Source: Thorsellia anophelis DSM 18579
Lineage (GTDB): Bacteria; Pseudomonadota; Gammaproteobacteria; Enterobacterales; Thorselliaceae
Direction: 5' to 3'
NCBI RefSeq assembly: GCF_900111395.1
Contig: NZ_FOHV01000028.1
Location: forward strand, 1 to 35,832
DNA length: 35,832 bases
Part shown: in pieces, positions 8,937-17,377 of the stretch
Layout of the letters: each line of letters starts with the position of its first letter
Position numbering within the stretch: position 1 is the stretch's first letter
Translations under genes and position numbers: made by a program
Notes under the pieces: model-generated
What the model was told of the DNA's origin: nothing
Database searches by the model: none
What the model saw: only the letters and a program-made list of their open reading frames with translations

Positions 8937-9037
8937 CTATTTTCCTATCTTAAATTATAATTGATCATTCTGATATTTTAACTTTTCAAATAATCACATT
9001 TTAAATATTGATTTACGTACAGTTTCAACGTAAGTAA

Positions 9038-9790
9038 TTAATCTAGCGCATCTAATTCAGCTTCAATCGCTTTCATATCTTGAGTATTAGTTGGTGCCAC
9101 TACTTGGCCACGGTTAATTAAAAACTCATTACGTTGAAAGTAAGCTTCCCGAACAGTGATATACGGATCTGACGAAGTTTTTAGCAAGCCTTCTTGTTCA
9201 ATTAGTTTTGCCCGCCCATCTATTGCTGATACCATTGAAGTACCCACTAACCACCAACCAGAAGACACCGCATTTAACATAGGATAAAGCGTATCTGCAT
9301 AGTTACCGCCCTCTTTTGTAATCGTAAAGCTTCCATAAAACGGTAAAACAATATAGGGTCCTGAGGGTACACCATAACTTCCTAAAGTCGTACCAAAACG
9401 CTGAGGATCTGGTCTTTTTAACTCATCATTTGCCATCGCAGCAACATCAATCAATCCAGCTAATCCAAATATTGTATTGAGCATAAAACGGTTAAAACTT
9501 TTGGCACTTGCCGTTATTTCACCTTGAAGCAAGTTATTTACCATATGGGCAGGTTCACTTAAATTATATAAAAAATTACTCGTCCCTTCCTTAGCTGGTT
9601 CAGGTACATAATCTTTCCAAACTACCGCAACGGGTCTTAGTACGTATGGATCTAACACATCAAAATTAAACGTAAACATGACGCGATTAAATCCTTCAAA
9701 CGGATCATTGCGCTCTCCAGTTTGCGGATCGTGAGAGGCACAACCCGTTAGTATGAATAATCCACTTAGCAGTATAGATTTAATGTTCAA
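9038..9790 (-). CDS. mlaA: MlaA (VacJ) outer-membrane lipoprotein of lipid asymmetry system
   Basis: MlaA takes misplaced phospholipids out of the outer leaflet of the outer membrane and passes them to MlaC and MlaFEDB. The lipobox LTGC (14-17) gives lipidation at C17. The family core is clear: RNDPFEGFNRVMFTFN, the P-rich YVPEPAKEG segment, FNRFMLNTIFGLAGLIDVA, and RFGTTLGSYGVPSGPYIVLPFYG. Length 250 aa is typical. The mlaFEDCB genes are not in the window; an unlinked mlaA is the usual arrangement in enterobacteria. Confidence 0.95.
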   Translation of the reverse strand: MNIKSILLSGLFILTGCASHDPQTGERNDPFEGFNRVMFTFNFDVLDPYVLRPVAVVWKDYVPEPAKEGTSNFLYNLSEPAHMVNNLLQGEITASAKSFNRFMLNTIFGLAGLIDVAAMANDELKRPDPQRFGTTLGSYGVPSGPYIVLPFYGSFTITKEGGNYADTLYPMLNAVSSGWWLVGTSMVSAIDGRAKLIEQEGLLKTSSDPYITVREAYFQRNEFLINRGQVVAPTNTQDMKAIEAELDALD

Positions 9791-9912
9791 TTTATTTATC
9801 TCCAGGCCTTAATTTTTTTAAATATTCCCCTGTTTGACTACATCATTAGAGGAATTAACCAATACATTAGATTAAATATTAATATAAAATTAATAAAATT
9901 AATAAAATTCTA

Positions 9913-11313
9913 TTATCTCGCTTTTTCTAGAATAAACTCTATGGGTTGTTTTTGAAGCCATTTCATTCTACTCATAAGTAGTACCGCAGACAGGGTTAAT
10001 CCCACAATAAATCCCCACCAAAATCCACTTGGCCCCATTTGGGGTACAATAACATCTGTTACAGCTAAAAGGTATCCAGAAGGTAACCCAACTAACCAGT
10101 ACGATGCAAAAGTAGCAAAGAAAACCACTTTCGTGTCCTTATAACCACGTAAAATACCGCTTCCAATCACCTGAATAGCATCAGATATTTGATATATGGC
10201 AGCAAGGAGTAATAACTGCATCGCTAGGGATATGACAATTGGTTCGCTAGTATAGATCCGAATAATTTCTTCTTTAAATAGTAATGTAACAATCCCAGTC
10301 ATAATGGCAAGACAAACGCCCCAAAATAATGCGATATACGCACTTCTCTTAGCCTTATCGATCCTTTTTTCACCTAATGAATGACCAATACGAATAGTAG
10401 CTGCAGCATTTAAAGATAATGGCAGAACAAAACAGAGCGAGCTAAAATTCAATGCTACAAGATGAGCTGCAGTGGGACCATCTCCCATAGGATAAATCAT
10501 CAAAGTAACAGCCGTGAATAAAGTTACTTCAAAGAAAATAGCCATAGCAATCGGCAAGCCAATTTTAATTAATTTATAAATAATTTTAATATCTGGCCAG
10601 CTTATTGCGCTGAGAATATTAATATCCCTAACCCTCCAAGCCATACGATTGTAAATAGCCATCATAATAAACATGACCCAAAATGCGGCAGCCGTAGCAT
10701 AACCACATCCTACGGCTCCTAATGCAGGAAGTCCAAATTTTCCATAAATTAAAATATAATTAAGCGGGATATTAATTGAAAGGCCTATGAAGGCAGTTAT
10801 CATACTGGGCATAGTGATGGATAATGCTTCATTTTGAGCCCGTAGCACAATATAAAAGAGATAACCAGGCACTCCCCATTTTAATGCATCTAAAAAATCG
10901 ATACCGATTTGAGCTGTTTTTAAATTACGTAAATGTTCAGGCTTAAGCGATTCTAAGTATAATATTAGATAGTCACTATTTGCTAGTAACACCATGACAA
11001 TTAAACTCATAAAAGCTGCCAGCCAAAACCCTTGAATTGTATTAGCTGCGACTTTATGTCGTCTTCCCGCACCATTTAATTGAGCAATAGTAGGCATTAA
11101 AGCCAAAAGCGTCCCCTGTGCTAATAAAATGAGTGGCCACCAAATCGCATTACCTGCTGCTATAGCAGCTAAGTCGGAAGTAGATACTCTTCCGGCCATA
11201 ATCGAATCAGCAGCTCCCATACCTGTTTGAGCTAACTGAGCAAAAATAACAGGAACAGCGAGTTTTAGTAGAATTTTACTTTCCGTAATATTTTTTTGGA
11301 TATCCTTTATCAC
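9913..11313 (-). CDS. mdtK: MATE-family multidrug/Na+ (or H+) antiporter, MdtK/NorM type
   Basis: This 466-residue inner-membrane exporter has twelve hydrophobic segments in two MATE repeats. It aligns with E. coli MdtK from LLKLAVPVIFAQLAQTGMG (about 16-34) through IAQLNGAGRRHK, to the YQISDAIQVIGSGILRGYKD segment in the second half and GPSGFWWGFIVGLTLSA near the end. It would export cationic drugs or metabolites using an ion gradient. It stands alone on the minus strand, followed on its upstream side by the long sRNA-bearing gap. Confidence 0.92.
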   Translation of the reverse strand: MIKDIQKNITESKILLKLAVPVIFAQLAQTGMGAADSIMAGRVSTSDLAAIAAGNAIWWPLILLAQGTLLALMPTIAQLNGAGRRHKVAANTIQGFWLAAFMSLIVMVLLANSDYLILYLESLKPEHLRNLKTAQIGIDFLDALKWGVPGYLFYIVLRAQNEALSITMPSMITAFIGLSINIPLNYILIYGKFGLPALGAVGCGYATAAAFWVMFIMMAIYNRMAWRVRDINILSAISWPDIKIIYKLIKIGLPIAMAIFFEVTLFTAVTLMIYPMGDGPTAAHLVALNFSSLCFVLPLSLNAAATIRIGHSLGEKRIDKAKRSAYIALFWGVCLAIMTGIVTLLFKEEIIRIYTSEPIVISLAMQLLLLAAIYQISDAIQVIGSGILRGYKDTKVVFFATFASYWLVGLPSGYLLAVTDVIVPQMGPSGFWWGFIVGLTLSAVLLMSRMKWLQKQPIEFILEKAR

Positions 11314-11935
11314 AATTTAAGTCTCATGTTGATAATAATATTCTCTTAGTAAATTGGCACCACTATACATTAGCGAAAATAAATAAATTTGAGAATATAT
11401 TCAAAGTGTACCTTTACTCTTGCTATCCCCATCATTAATAATCAATCTTTATCAATTATTAATGCATTTTATATGACCTACAATAATTTTATACTTGAGC
11501 ATAGCCATGAAAAGCGCTTAGAAATTACTCCCCTTTAGTACCATATTTTACAAAGATTGACTTGCGGATAAATACTAAAAATGCCAACACTAGGGAAATT
11601 AAGAACATAATGATAGCATAAACAGGAGTTTTCTTACATGGAAGTTATCAAAATTAAGATAGATAATAGAACAAATTAAGCCCCATAAAAAAACATACTA
11701 GGCTTTCTTTTTATTTGGTGTGAATTCTACTGAATTGATTTAAAGAGACTGATTAACAAAGCAACAAATTACCTCCTCAAGCAAATATAAAATTAAGCTT
11801 TATATTTTAATACTAAACACATTAAATTGATGTTTCCCCTTCTCCCTTACATCTAAGTAACGTAAGCCTGACTTATTTAGACACCACTGTACAATTCAAA
11901 TAAAAAAGCACAAAAGGCTGCAATTTAGTTGCATA
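11314..11935. other. non-coding gap upstream of mdtK, before the sRNA pair
   Basis: No full gene is present. A possible plus-strand terminator is at 11678-11715 (AAGCC/GGCTT, then a T-rich run), with no clear transcript before it. A 27-codon minus-strand frame (11525-11608) would encode a single hydrophobic helix, but it has no ribosome binding site. Near 11846-11875 there are several inverted CTTAC/GTAAG half-sites, including TAAGCCTGACTTA (11863-11875), somewhat like a GacA/UvrY box but with spacing one base short. Confidence 0.4.
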
Positions 11936-11955
11936 TCTTGATGAAATCTTAACTG
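11936..11955 (+). promoter_or_regulatory. direct-repeat element upstream of sRNA 1
   Basis: CTTGAT-N5-CTTAAC forms two half-sites 11 bp apart (one helix turn), placed about 33-52 bp before the inferred RNA start. The half-sites resemble a PmrA-type box (CTTAAT-N5-CTTAAG). The same element, with two changes, stands at the same distance before sRNA 2. A -10-like TTAAAT follows at 11976-11981. Confidence 0.5.
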
Positions 11956-11987
11956 AAAAACATGTAATTTCGTGATTAAATAAGCAC

Positions 11988-12190
11988 ATGGAATAACAGG
12001 AGTGAGGGGATAGATTTTATTACCCACTACCATGGAAGGGCTTAAGGATGAGTACAAATTTTCGCTAGCACTAAGGGAAATAAGGAAGATAAGTTAGTAA
12101 GACATGGATGTTAACAAGGAAGTTAATATAAATGGAAAGGAAGCACAATTAAGATAAACCTGGTACATCACTGTACCAGGTTTTCTTTTT
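11988..12190 (+). ncRNA. CsrB/RsmY-class sRNA 1 (CsrA-sequestering), about 200 nt
   Basis: Eleven GGA motifs lie within about 150 nt (starts at 11990, 11999, 12008, 12034, 12046, 12076, 12084, 12106, 12118, 12134 and 12139), many as AGGA or GGGA. No protein frame fits, and the stretch ends in a strong intrinsic terminator. This is the pattern of RNAs that bind and titrate CsrA/RsmA. One GGA sits in a small loop (GCTT AAGGAT GAGT) whose stem is changed but still paired in the second copy. The start is inferred from a -10-like TTAAAT at 11976-11981. It lies between mdtK and ppx, not beside syd or yihA as csrB and csrC do in E. coli. The class is inferred from motif density, not from a database hit. 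Confidence 0.72.
12156..12190 (+). terminator. intrinsic terminator of sRNA 1
   Basis: A 12-bp perfect stem (12156-12167 with 12172-12183) with loop TCAC is followed by a T-rich tail to about 12192. The T run is on the plus-strand side, which fixes the direction of the RNA. Confidence 0.92.
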
Positions 12191-12502
12191 TTCATAGTTT
12201 ATTCACACCCCTTAAAAATTAAGTTATTAAAGCATGCTCACTAAAAGGAAAATTACTTGTAACTTAGAAATAGTTATCAATTGAACATTTATGGGCAGAC
12301 ATCACAGAATACTAATGTAAATAATTATCTGTTTAATTGCAGCTTAAGCTCTAAAATTAATCTGAAATAAACTGCGATAAATCTATGATAATCTAAAATC
12401 AAAAGTTACTTATTTTAATAAAAAAACATAGCTCTATACTTTTCAAACATATAAATACATATAATAGGACATAACTTGACATTGCTGAACTTTCACTGCA
12501 TT

Positions 12503-12522
12503 TCTTAATGAAATCTTGACTG
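12503..12522 (+). promoter_or_regulatory. direct-repeat element upstream of sRNA 2
   Basis: CTTAAT-N5-CTTGAC matches the element at 11936-11955 at 18 of 20 bases, and stands exactly as far (35 bp) from the first GGA of its RNA. A -10-like TCTAAT lies at 12543-12548. Together they suggest a shared activator for both RNAs. Confidence 0.5.
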
Positions 12523-12554
12523 TAATCTACGGCATTTTATGGTCTAATAAAGCC

Positions 12555-12625
12555 ATGGAAGACACAGGAGTGAGGGGGAGTGGTAAGGGCCCCATCAACC
12601 AAGGAAGGGCTCAAGGACGAGCACA
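12555..12625 (+). ncRNA. CsrB/RsmY-class sRNA 2 (3' end not determined)
   Basis: This is a second copy of the first 70 nt of sRNA 1, 567-569 bp downstream. It shares the CATGGA start, CAGGAGTGAGGGG, AAGGAAGGGC and AAGGACGAGC. Five GGA motifs start at 12557, 12567, 12577, 12603 and 12615. The last sits in the loop of a GCTC/GAGC stem (12609-12622); copy 1 has GCTT/GAGT there, so pairing is kept. I see no terminator directly after it, so the RNA may be short or may run toward the 3' end of ppx, which converges on it. Confidence 0.6.
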
Positions 12626-12723
12626 CTTAATAAAGTTTTATCATAACTCATTAATCTTTGAGACAATTTAAAGTTTATAGCATAAAGACAGTATAAATCA
12701 AGAAACTATCTAACACTTCACTA

Positions 12724-14337
12724 TTAAGTGAGTTCTAAAATATCTAACTGCCATCCTGTTACAGCCTCCCAGTAAACCTGCTCTTTTTGTAAGTCTAGCT
12801 CCATTAAAGTATTTATTTCTAAATACCCTTTAGGAAAGGTTAACTGCCAATGCATACCATCCACGTTAACAAGCATAAAATCAGGTTTTGTAGTTGATTG
12901 TCTTTGGTTATTTAACAGTACGCTTAAGCGGAATATCTGCAATAACGGCATATAATGACGCTTTTTATATAGATTAAACTTAGGTATCTCATCTTGCTTA
13001 ATAGAGCGTCTTTGATATCGAACAAGGGTAGCTAACAATAATTGTTGCTCTTGACTAAATCCTGGTAAATTTGAATGCTGTAGAATATAGGCAGAATGTC
13101 TATGCATACTGGTTTGATTGATACTTAAGCCCACTTCATGTAATATAACAGCCCATCTCAATAATGCATGAAATCCTTGTTTATTGCTTGGTTGAGTTTG
13201 CTTTTTCCACTGTTCGTATAAAAACTCAGCTGTTTCCATGACTCTTGCAACTTGAGCTCTATCAATCGCATAATGCTCAGCAAAACTTTCTGCTGTTCTA
13301 ACTCTTATGTCCTCATGACGAAAGAGCCCTTCCATTTCATATAATACACCTTCTCTAAGCGCACTATCAGCAAAACGGAGCGACTTTATTTCTAATGATT
13401 GAAAAACAGCTATCAAAATAGCTAAACCAGGAATGAGTACTTTTTGCCTTTCTTCTGAGATATCTGGGAATTGAATTTCACTTACATGCTTATACTGCAA
13501 CAAAATTTGAGCAAGTTCTTTTAATTTATCTAACGTCAAAATCCCATCAAATTCCCCTAAAGAGAACAAAACTTGATGTACTGCTTTTATTGTTCCGGAT
13601 GTTCCTAAAACATAATCCCAACCAATTCGATAATAACGCCAGTTAATTGCCTCAAGGTTTTGTAATCCAGCCAATACAGCCTTGTCAAATGCTTTACGGT
13701 TAATCATTCCATCCGGAAAAAATTGATTAGCAAAGCTAACACATCCCATATCAGTGCTTTCAACTATGATAGGTGTAAAACCTTCACCTATAATCATCTC
13801 TGTTGAACCACCTCCAATATCAATAACCAATTTTTTGCCTTGTTCTGGCTGGGTATGGGCAACTCCCATATAAATTAACCGCGCTTCTTCTTGCCCAGAA
13901 ACGACTTCGATAGGGTAAGGAAGCACTTCAGCAGAGCGTGTTAAAAATTCCGAAGCATTACTTGCTGCTCGTAAGGAGTAGCTTGCAACCACTCGGACTC
14001 TTTCGGCCTCGAACCCTTGTAATCGCTCAGCGAATAAAGATAAACAAGAAAGTGCTCTTTTGATTGACTCTTCAGATAGTTCGCCAGAATCACTCATGCC
14101 ATCAATTAATTGTACCCGCTGCTTTAATCGTGACAATACCTGAAAAGAACCATTAACAATACGAGCGATGATCATATGAAAGCTATTAGAACCAAGATCA
14201 ATTGCTGCAAGTTCTAAGTGTTTATTTTCTGATTGTGATTGGGCATTTGATGAATCTGATTCTATCAGAGGTGAGTGGATAAACAGCGTGCTAATATCAT
14301 TATTAGTCGCACTAAGAGGATTATCAGGCTTATTCAT
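12724..14337 (-). CDS. ppx: exopolyphosphatase Ppx
   Basis: Ppx removes terminal phosphates from polyphosphate. The actin-like ATPase motifs AIDLGSNS (about 45-52) and VIDIGGGSTEM are present, and the protein aligns with E. coli Ppx through the C-terminal HD-like half (LRWAVILHEVGLSINQTSMHRHSAYIL). With the ATG at 14337 it is 537 aa against 513 in E. coli, giving a polar Ser/Asn-rich N-terminal extension of about 25 residues. An ATG at 14454 would add 39 more residues that look unlike the family. Neither start has a clear ribosome binding site. It lies directly downstream of gltA, so it may be read from the gltA promoter. ppk is not adjacent. Confidence 0.9.
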   Translation of the reverse strand: MNKPDNPLSATNNDISTLFIHSPLIESDSSNAQSQSENKHLELAAIDLGSNSFHMIIARIVNGSFQVLSRLKQRVQLIDGMSDSGELSEESIKRALSCLSLFAERLQGFEAERVRVVASYSLRAASNASEFLTRSAEVLPYPIEVVSGQEEARLIYMGVAHTQPEQGKKLVIDIGGGSTEMIIGEGFTPIIVESTDMGCVSFANQFFPDGMINRKAFDKAVLAGLQNLEAINWRYYRIGWDYVLGTSGTIKAVHQVLFSLGEFDGILTLDKLKELAQILLQYKHVSEIQFPDISEERQKVLIPGLAILIAVFQSLEIKSLRFADSALREGVLYEMEGLFRHEDIRVRTAESFAEHYAIDRAQVARVMETAEFLYEQWKKQTQPSNKQGFHALLRWAVILHEVGLSINQTSMHRHSAYILQHSNLPGFSQEQQLLLATLVRYQRRSIKQDEIPKFNLYKKRHYMPLLQIFRLSVLLNNQRQSTTKPDFMLVNVDGMHWQLTFPKGYLEINTLMELDLQKEQVYWEAVTGWQLDILELT

Positions 14338-14481
14338 AGACAATACCGTTGAAAAATCAAACAATAGAATACTGATATAGACAATATGATTGGGAAAATT
14401 AACGTCTATATTAGCGGCATACTTAATTATAGCATCCGCTAATATACATTTCATCTTTTACAGTTAAGAATCCTCAACTGT

Positions 14482-15759
14482 TTAGAGTTTACTTTTAAAA
14501 TCTCTTTGAACATAACCCGTATATAATTGACGTGGCCTTGCAATTTTCATACCTTCTTCGTGCATTTCAATCCAGTGAGATATCCACCCAATTGTCCTAG
14601 AAATAGCAAAAATAACCGTAAACATAGAGGCTGGAATATTCATAGCTTTTAAAATAATACCTGAATAAAAATCAACATTAGGATAGAGCTTTCTTTCTAT
14701 AAAATATGGGTCATTCAAAGCAATTCTCTCAAGCTCCATTGCAACTTCTAGTAAATCATCATGAATACCAAGTTCATTTAAAACTTCATGGCATGTCTCA
14801 CGCATAACTGTGGCTCTTGGATCATAATTTTTATAAACACGGTGACCAAAACCCATCAATCTAAATGAATCATTTTTATCTTTAGCTCGAGCAATATACT
14901 CAGGAATATGCTCAACAGTTTTAATTTCCTCAAGCATTTTCAAACACGCTTCGTTTGCACCACCATGTGCAGGTCCCCACAGTGAAGCAATACCCGCCGC
15001 AATACAGGCAAATGGATTAGCCCCAGATGAACCAGCTGTTCTAACTGTTGAAGTTGAAGCATTTTGTTCATGATCTGCATGCAATATCATGATTTTATCC
15101 ATGGCTTTTTCAAGAATAGGATTAACAACATATTCTTCAGCAGGAGTTGCAAACATCATATGTAAAAAATTACCAGCATAAGAAAGTTTATTTTTAGGCT
15201 GTACAAATGGGTGGCCTATTGAATATTTATAACACATAGCAGCAACTGTAGGCATTTTTGATAAAAGACGATAAGCAGTTAATCGTCTATGTTCAGGATT
15301 TTCAACATCAAGACCTTGGTGATAAAAAGCTGCTAATGCACCTGTGACACCACATAATACAGCCATAGGATGTGAGTCACGTCTAAAACCATTAAATAGG
15401 CGATGGATTTGTTCATGTACCATTGTATGGTGTTTTATGTCTCGTTCAAACTTCGAAAACTCTTCTTTACCAGGTGCTTCACCGTTTAACAATATGTAAC
15501 ATACTTCTAAAAATGATGCTTCTTTAGCAAGTTGTTCTATAGGAAACCCACGATGTAATAAAATACCGTTATCGCCATCGATATAAGTAATTTTAGATTC
15601 GCACGAGGCAGTTGAGGTAAAGCCTGGATCAAACGTAAAATAGCCTGAATTTCCAAGTTTACTCACATCGATTACTTGGTTACCTAGAGAAGGTGTAAGT
15701 AAATTGAGTTCTAAGTTTTTAGCATTACCTACTTCAACAGATACCTTATCATCATTCAT
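14482..15759 (-). CDS. gltA: citrate synthase (type II)
   Basis: GltA condenses oxaloacetate with acetyl-CoA, the entry to the TCA cycle. It aligns throughout with E. coli Glt[65 protein letters not shown] (active-site His) and NVDFYSGI (active-site Asp). The AAGGAG in front sits 7 nt from the ATG at 15759 (425 aa) and 4 nt from an overlapping ATG at 15762; the first is preferred. It is divergent from sdhCDAB as in E. coli. A short hairpin without a T tract (14460-14481) separates it from ppx, so readthrough is likely. Confidence 0.97.
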   Translation of the reverse strand: MNDDKVSVEVGNAKNLELNLLTPSLGNQVIDVSKLGNSGYFTFDPGFTSTASCESKITYIDGDNGILLHRGFPIEQLAKEASFLEVCYILLNGEAPGKEEFSKFERDIKHHTMVHEQIHRLFNGFRRDSHPMAVLCGVTGALAAFYHQGLDVENPEHRRLTAYRLLSKMPTVAAMCYKYSIGHPFVQPKNKLSYAGNFLHMMFATPAEEYVVNPILEKAMDKIMILHADHEQNASTSTVRTAGSSGANPFACIAAGIASLWGPAHGGANEACLKMLEEIKTVEHIPEYIARAKDKNDSFRLMGFGHRVYKNYDPRATVMRETCHEVLNELGIHDDLLEVAMELERIALNDPYFIERKLYPNVDFYSGIILKAMNIPASMFTVIFAISRTIGWISHWIEMHEEGMKIARPRQLYTGYVQRDFKSKL

Positions 15760-16345
15760 CATATTGCTCCTTAAGTTTGATTTAAAATGGACATTATAAA
15801 CACGACTTAAAATTAACAAAAAAATAACATTTGGATTAAATTGTGAGTGTTCTTGGCTGATTTATAAAAAAAGATATTAGCCATTTAACTAAAAATGATC
15901 AATCTCAAAAAAACAATTTATCCTATTTTCATAGTATTTTGTTTTTAGAAAAACCTTAATAAATCTAGCCCCATCGTTTTAAAAATTATAAACGCACTAA
16001 ATCATCACAGTTAAAATACATTAAAATTTCATTTTTGGGAAATGCCTACTTCATGTAAAGATAGATTGATACTATTTGCCCCTCAGATAATAACATCATG
16101 ACATTTTATATTCATATCAAACAATAACAACATGTTAAGAGCATAGCTTAGTGTAAATAAAATTAATATCATAATTATTTCATGTACTAGTGCTAATTTT
16201 TTCACACTGACAATCAGAAAAAATAAGATACCATCTTCGAAATTTTTACATAATTTTTTTATAGTACTCTTTTTTTAGAGTTTTTGTGAGTAAATAGGTT
16301 ATTATATGCGCTGTTGCTATAATATTTTTAATAATTTGTTTGTAA
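15760..16345. promoter_or_regulatory. gltA side of the gltA / sdhC divergent region
   Basis: This long AT-rich stretch has no gene. It must hold the gltA promoter. A small hairpin ACTCT-T6-AGAGT followed by Ts lies at 16266-16285. No ArcA site could be assigned with confidence. Confidence 0.4.
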
Positions 16346-16367
16346 ATTGTGATGAAGCTCACTGATT
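16346..16367 (+). promoter_or_regulatory. CRP-like site upstream of sdhC
   Basis: TGTGA-TGAAGC-TCACT (16348-16363) matches the CRP consensus TGTGA-N6-TCACA at 9 of 10 core bases. A TATAAT at 16416-16421 would start transcription near 16428, placing the site at about -72, a usual class I position. A weaker related sequence (TGTAA-N6-TCATA) lies at 16402-16417 over the promoter. Confidence 0.6.
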
Positions 16368-16415
16368 ACAGGAAATCATTAAACTTTAAACCTACATGAA
16401 TTGTAATAAAGTTCA

Positions 16416-16421
16416 TATAAT
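16416..16421 (+). promoter_or_regulatory. sdhC: probable -10 box of the sdhC promoter
   Basis: A perfect TATAAT with only a poor -35 match upstream fits an activator-dependent promoter. The leader to sdhC would be about 190 nt, long enough for the sRNA control known for sdhC in E. coli. Confidence 0.45.
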
Positions 16422-16617
16422 CTTATACTTTACGCAACCATAATATTGCAATTTTGTTGGATTTAAATTTGTATTCAATTGAACGCATGATTATGGATTA
16501 ACAGGTTTATAACAGTCTACTTTGTATTAACGTTTTTTAAAGTGGTAAATAAATCATAACGATGAAACGACATTACACTTTTCGCGTCTGGTTTATTATT
16601 TGGTCATAACTTTTTCA

Positions 16618-17010
16618 ATGGTAGGTAATATTTTGAAACACAAACGCCCTGTCAATCTTGATTTAAAAACCATTCATTTTCCAATTACTGCAATTGCATC
16701 TATCTTACACCGTGTATCAGGTGTGATGATATTTGTCGGATTGGCTATTTTGATTTGGTTACTTGGACTCTCACTCAGCTCTGTTGCAGGCTTTGCAAGT
16801 GCAATGGCAATTGCGGATAATTTCTTTATGAAAATTATCCTATGGGGAATACTAACGGCTTTTGCTTATCACGTTGTGGGTGGCTTTAGACATATTTTCA
16901 TGGATTTTGGTCTTATCAAAGAAAATTTTGAATCTGGTCAAAAGACTGCAAAAATTAGTTTTATTGTAACAGCTGCGCTATCTGTATTAGCCTTAATTCT
17001 TGTTTGGTAA
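16618..17010 (+). CDS. sdhC: succinate dehydrogenase cytochrome b556 subunit
   Basis: This is a membrane anchor of complex II that helps hold heme b and the quinone site. It aligns with E. coli SdhC from RPVNLDL through ITAIASILHRVSGV (quinone-site Ser and Arg) and ILTAFAYHVVGGFRH (heme His) to the end; three membrane helices are visible. The ATG at 16618 gives 130 aa against 129 in E. coli, though it lacks a strong ribosome binding site. A TTG at 16600 is also in frame. It is first of sdhCDAB. Confidence 0.95.
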   Translation: MVGNILKHKRPVNLDLKTIHFPITAIASILHRVSGVMIFVGLAILIWLLGLSLSSVAGFASAMAIADNFFMKIILWGILTAFAYHVVGGFRHIFMDFGLIKENFESGQKTAKISFIVTAALSVLALILVW

Positions 17011-17020
17011 GGAGAAACTT

Positions 17021-17377
17021 GTGAATACCCAGACTATTAAACATTCAGGAGCAATCGGTAAAAAAGGGGTGCTTGATTGGATTTTAATTCGTGCTAGTGC
17101 ACTAATCATTACTCTTTATGCCCTTTACATTTTTTCTTTTCTTATTTTCTCTGACATCAATTATGAAAATTGGTTTGCTTTCTTCTCTTCTCCTTTTACG
17201 AAAGTATTTACTCTTATTACGTTAGTGTGCATTTTATGCCATGCGTGGATTGGTTTATGGCAAGTGTTAACTGATTACATTAAATCTTTTGCAGTACGTT
17301 TTTTATTACAAGTACTGGTTGTCTTCGTTTTAGCTGTTTACGTTTTGTACGGTGTTACCGTACTTTGGAGTGTTTAA
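17021..17377 (+). CDS. sdhD: succinate dehydrogenase membrane anchor subunit
   Basis: This is the second membrane anchor of complex II. ILCHAWIGLWQVLTDY carries the second heme His and the quinone-site Asp-Tyr pair; three helices are visible. The start is GTG at 17021, with AAGGAG 6 nt upstream overlapping the sdhC stop; this gives 118 aa (115 in E. coli). A longer reading from 17000 overlaps sdhC and lacks a ribosome binding site. The stop abuts the sdhA ATG. Confidence 0.94.
   Translation: MNTQTIKHSGAIGKKGVLDWILIRASALIITLYALYIFSFLIFSDINYENWFAFFSSPFTKVFTLITLVCILCHAWIGLWQVLTDYIKSFAVRFLLQVLVVFVLAVYVLYGVTVLWSV

Noticed and set aside
11525-11608. 27-codon minus-strand frame encoding one hydrophobic helix (MFLISLVLAFLVFIRKSIFV)
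   Set aside because: It looks membrane-like but has no ribosome binding site, and an in-frame stop lies shortly before it. In AT-rich DNA such runs arise by chance, so it is not called as a gene.
11863-11875. GacA/UvrY box TAAGCCTGACTTA upstream of sRNA 1
   Set aside because: The spacing is one base short, the outer bases do not match, and sRNA 2 has no counterpart; it is noted only as a possibility.
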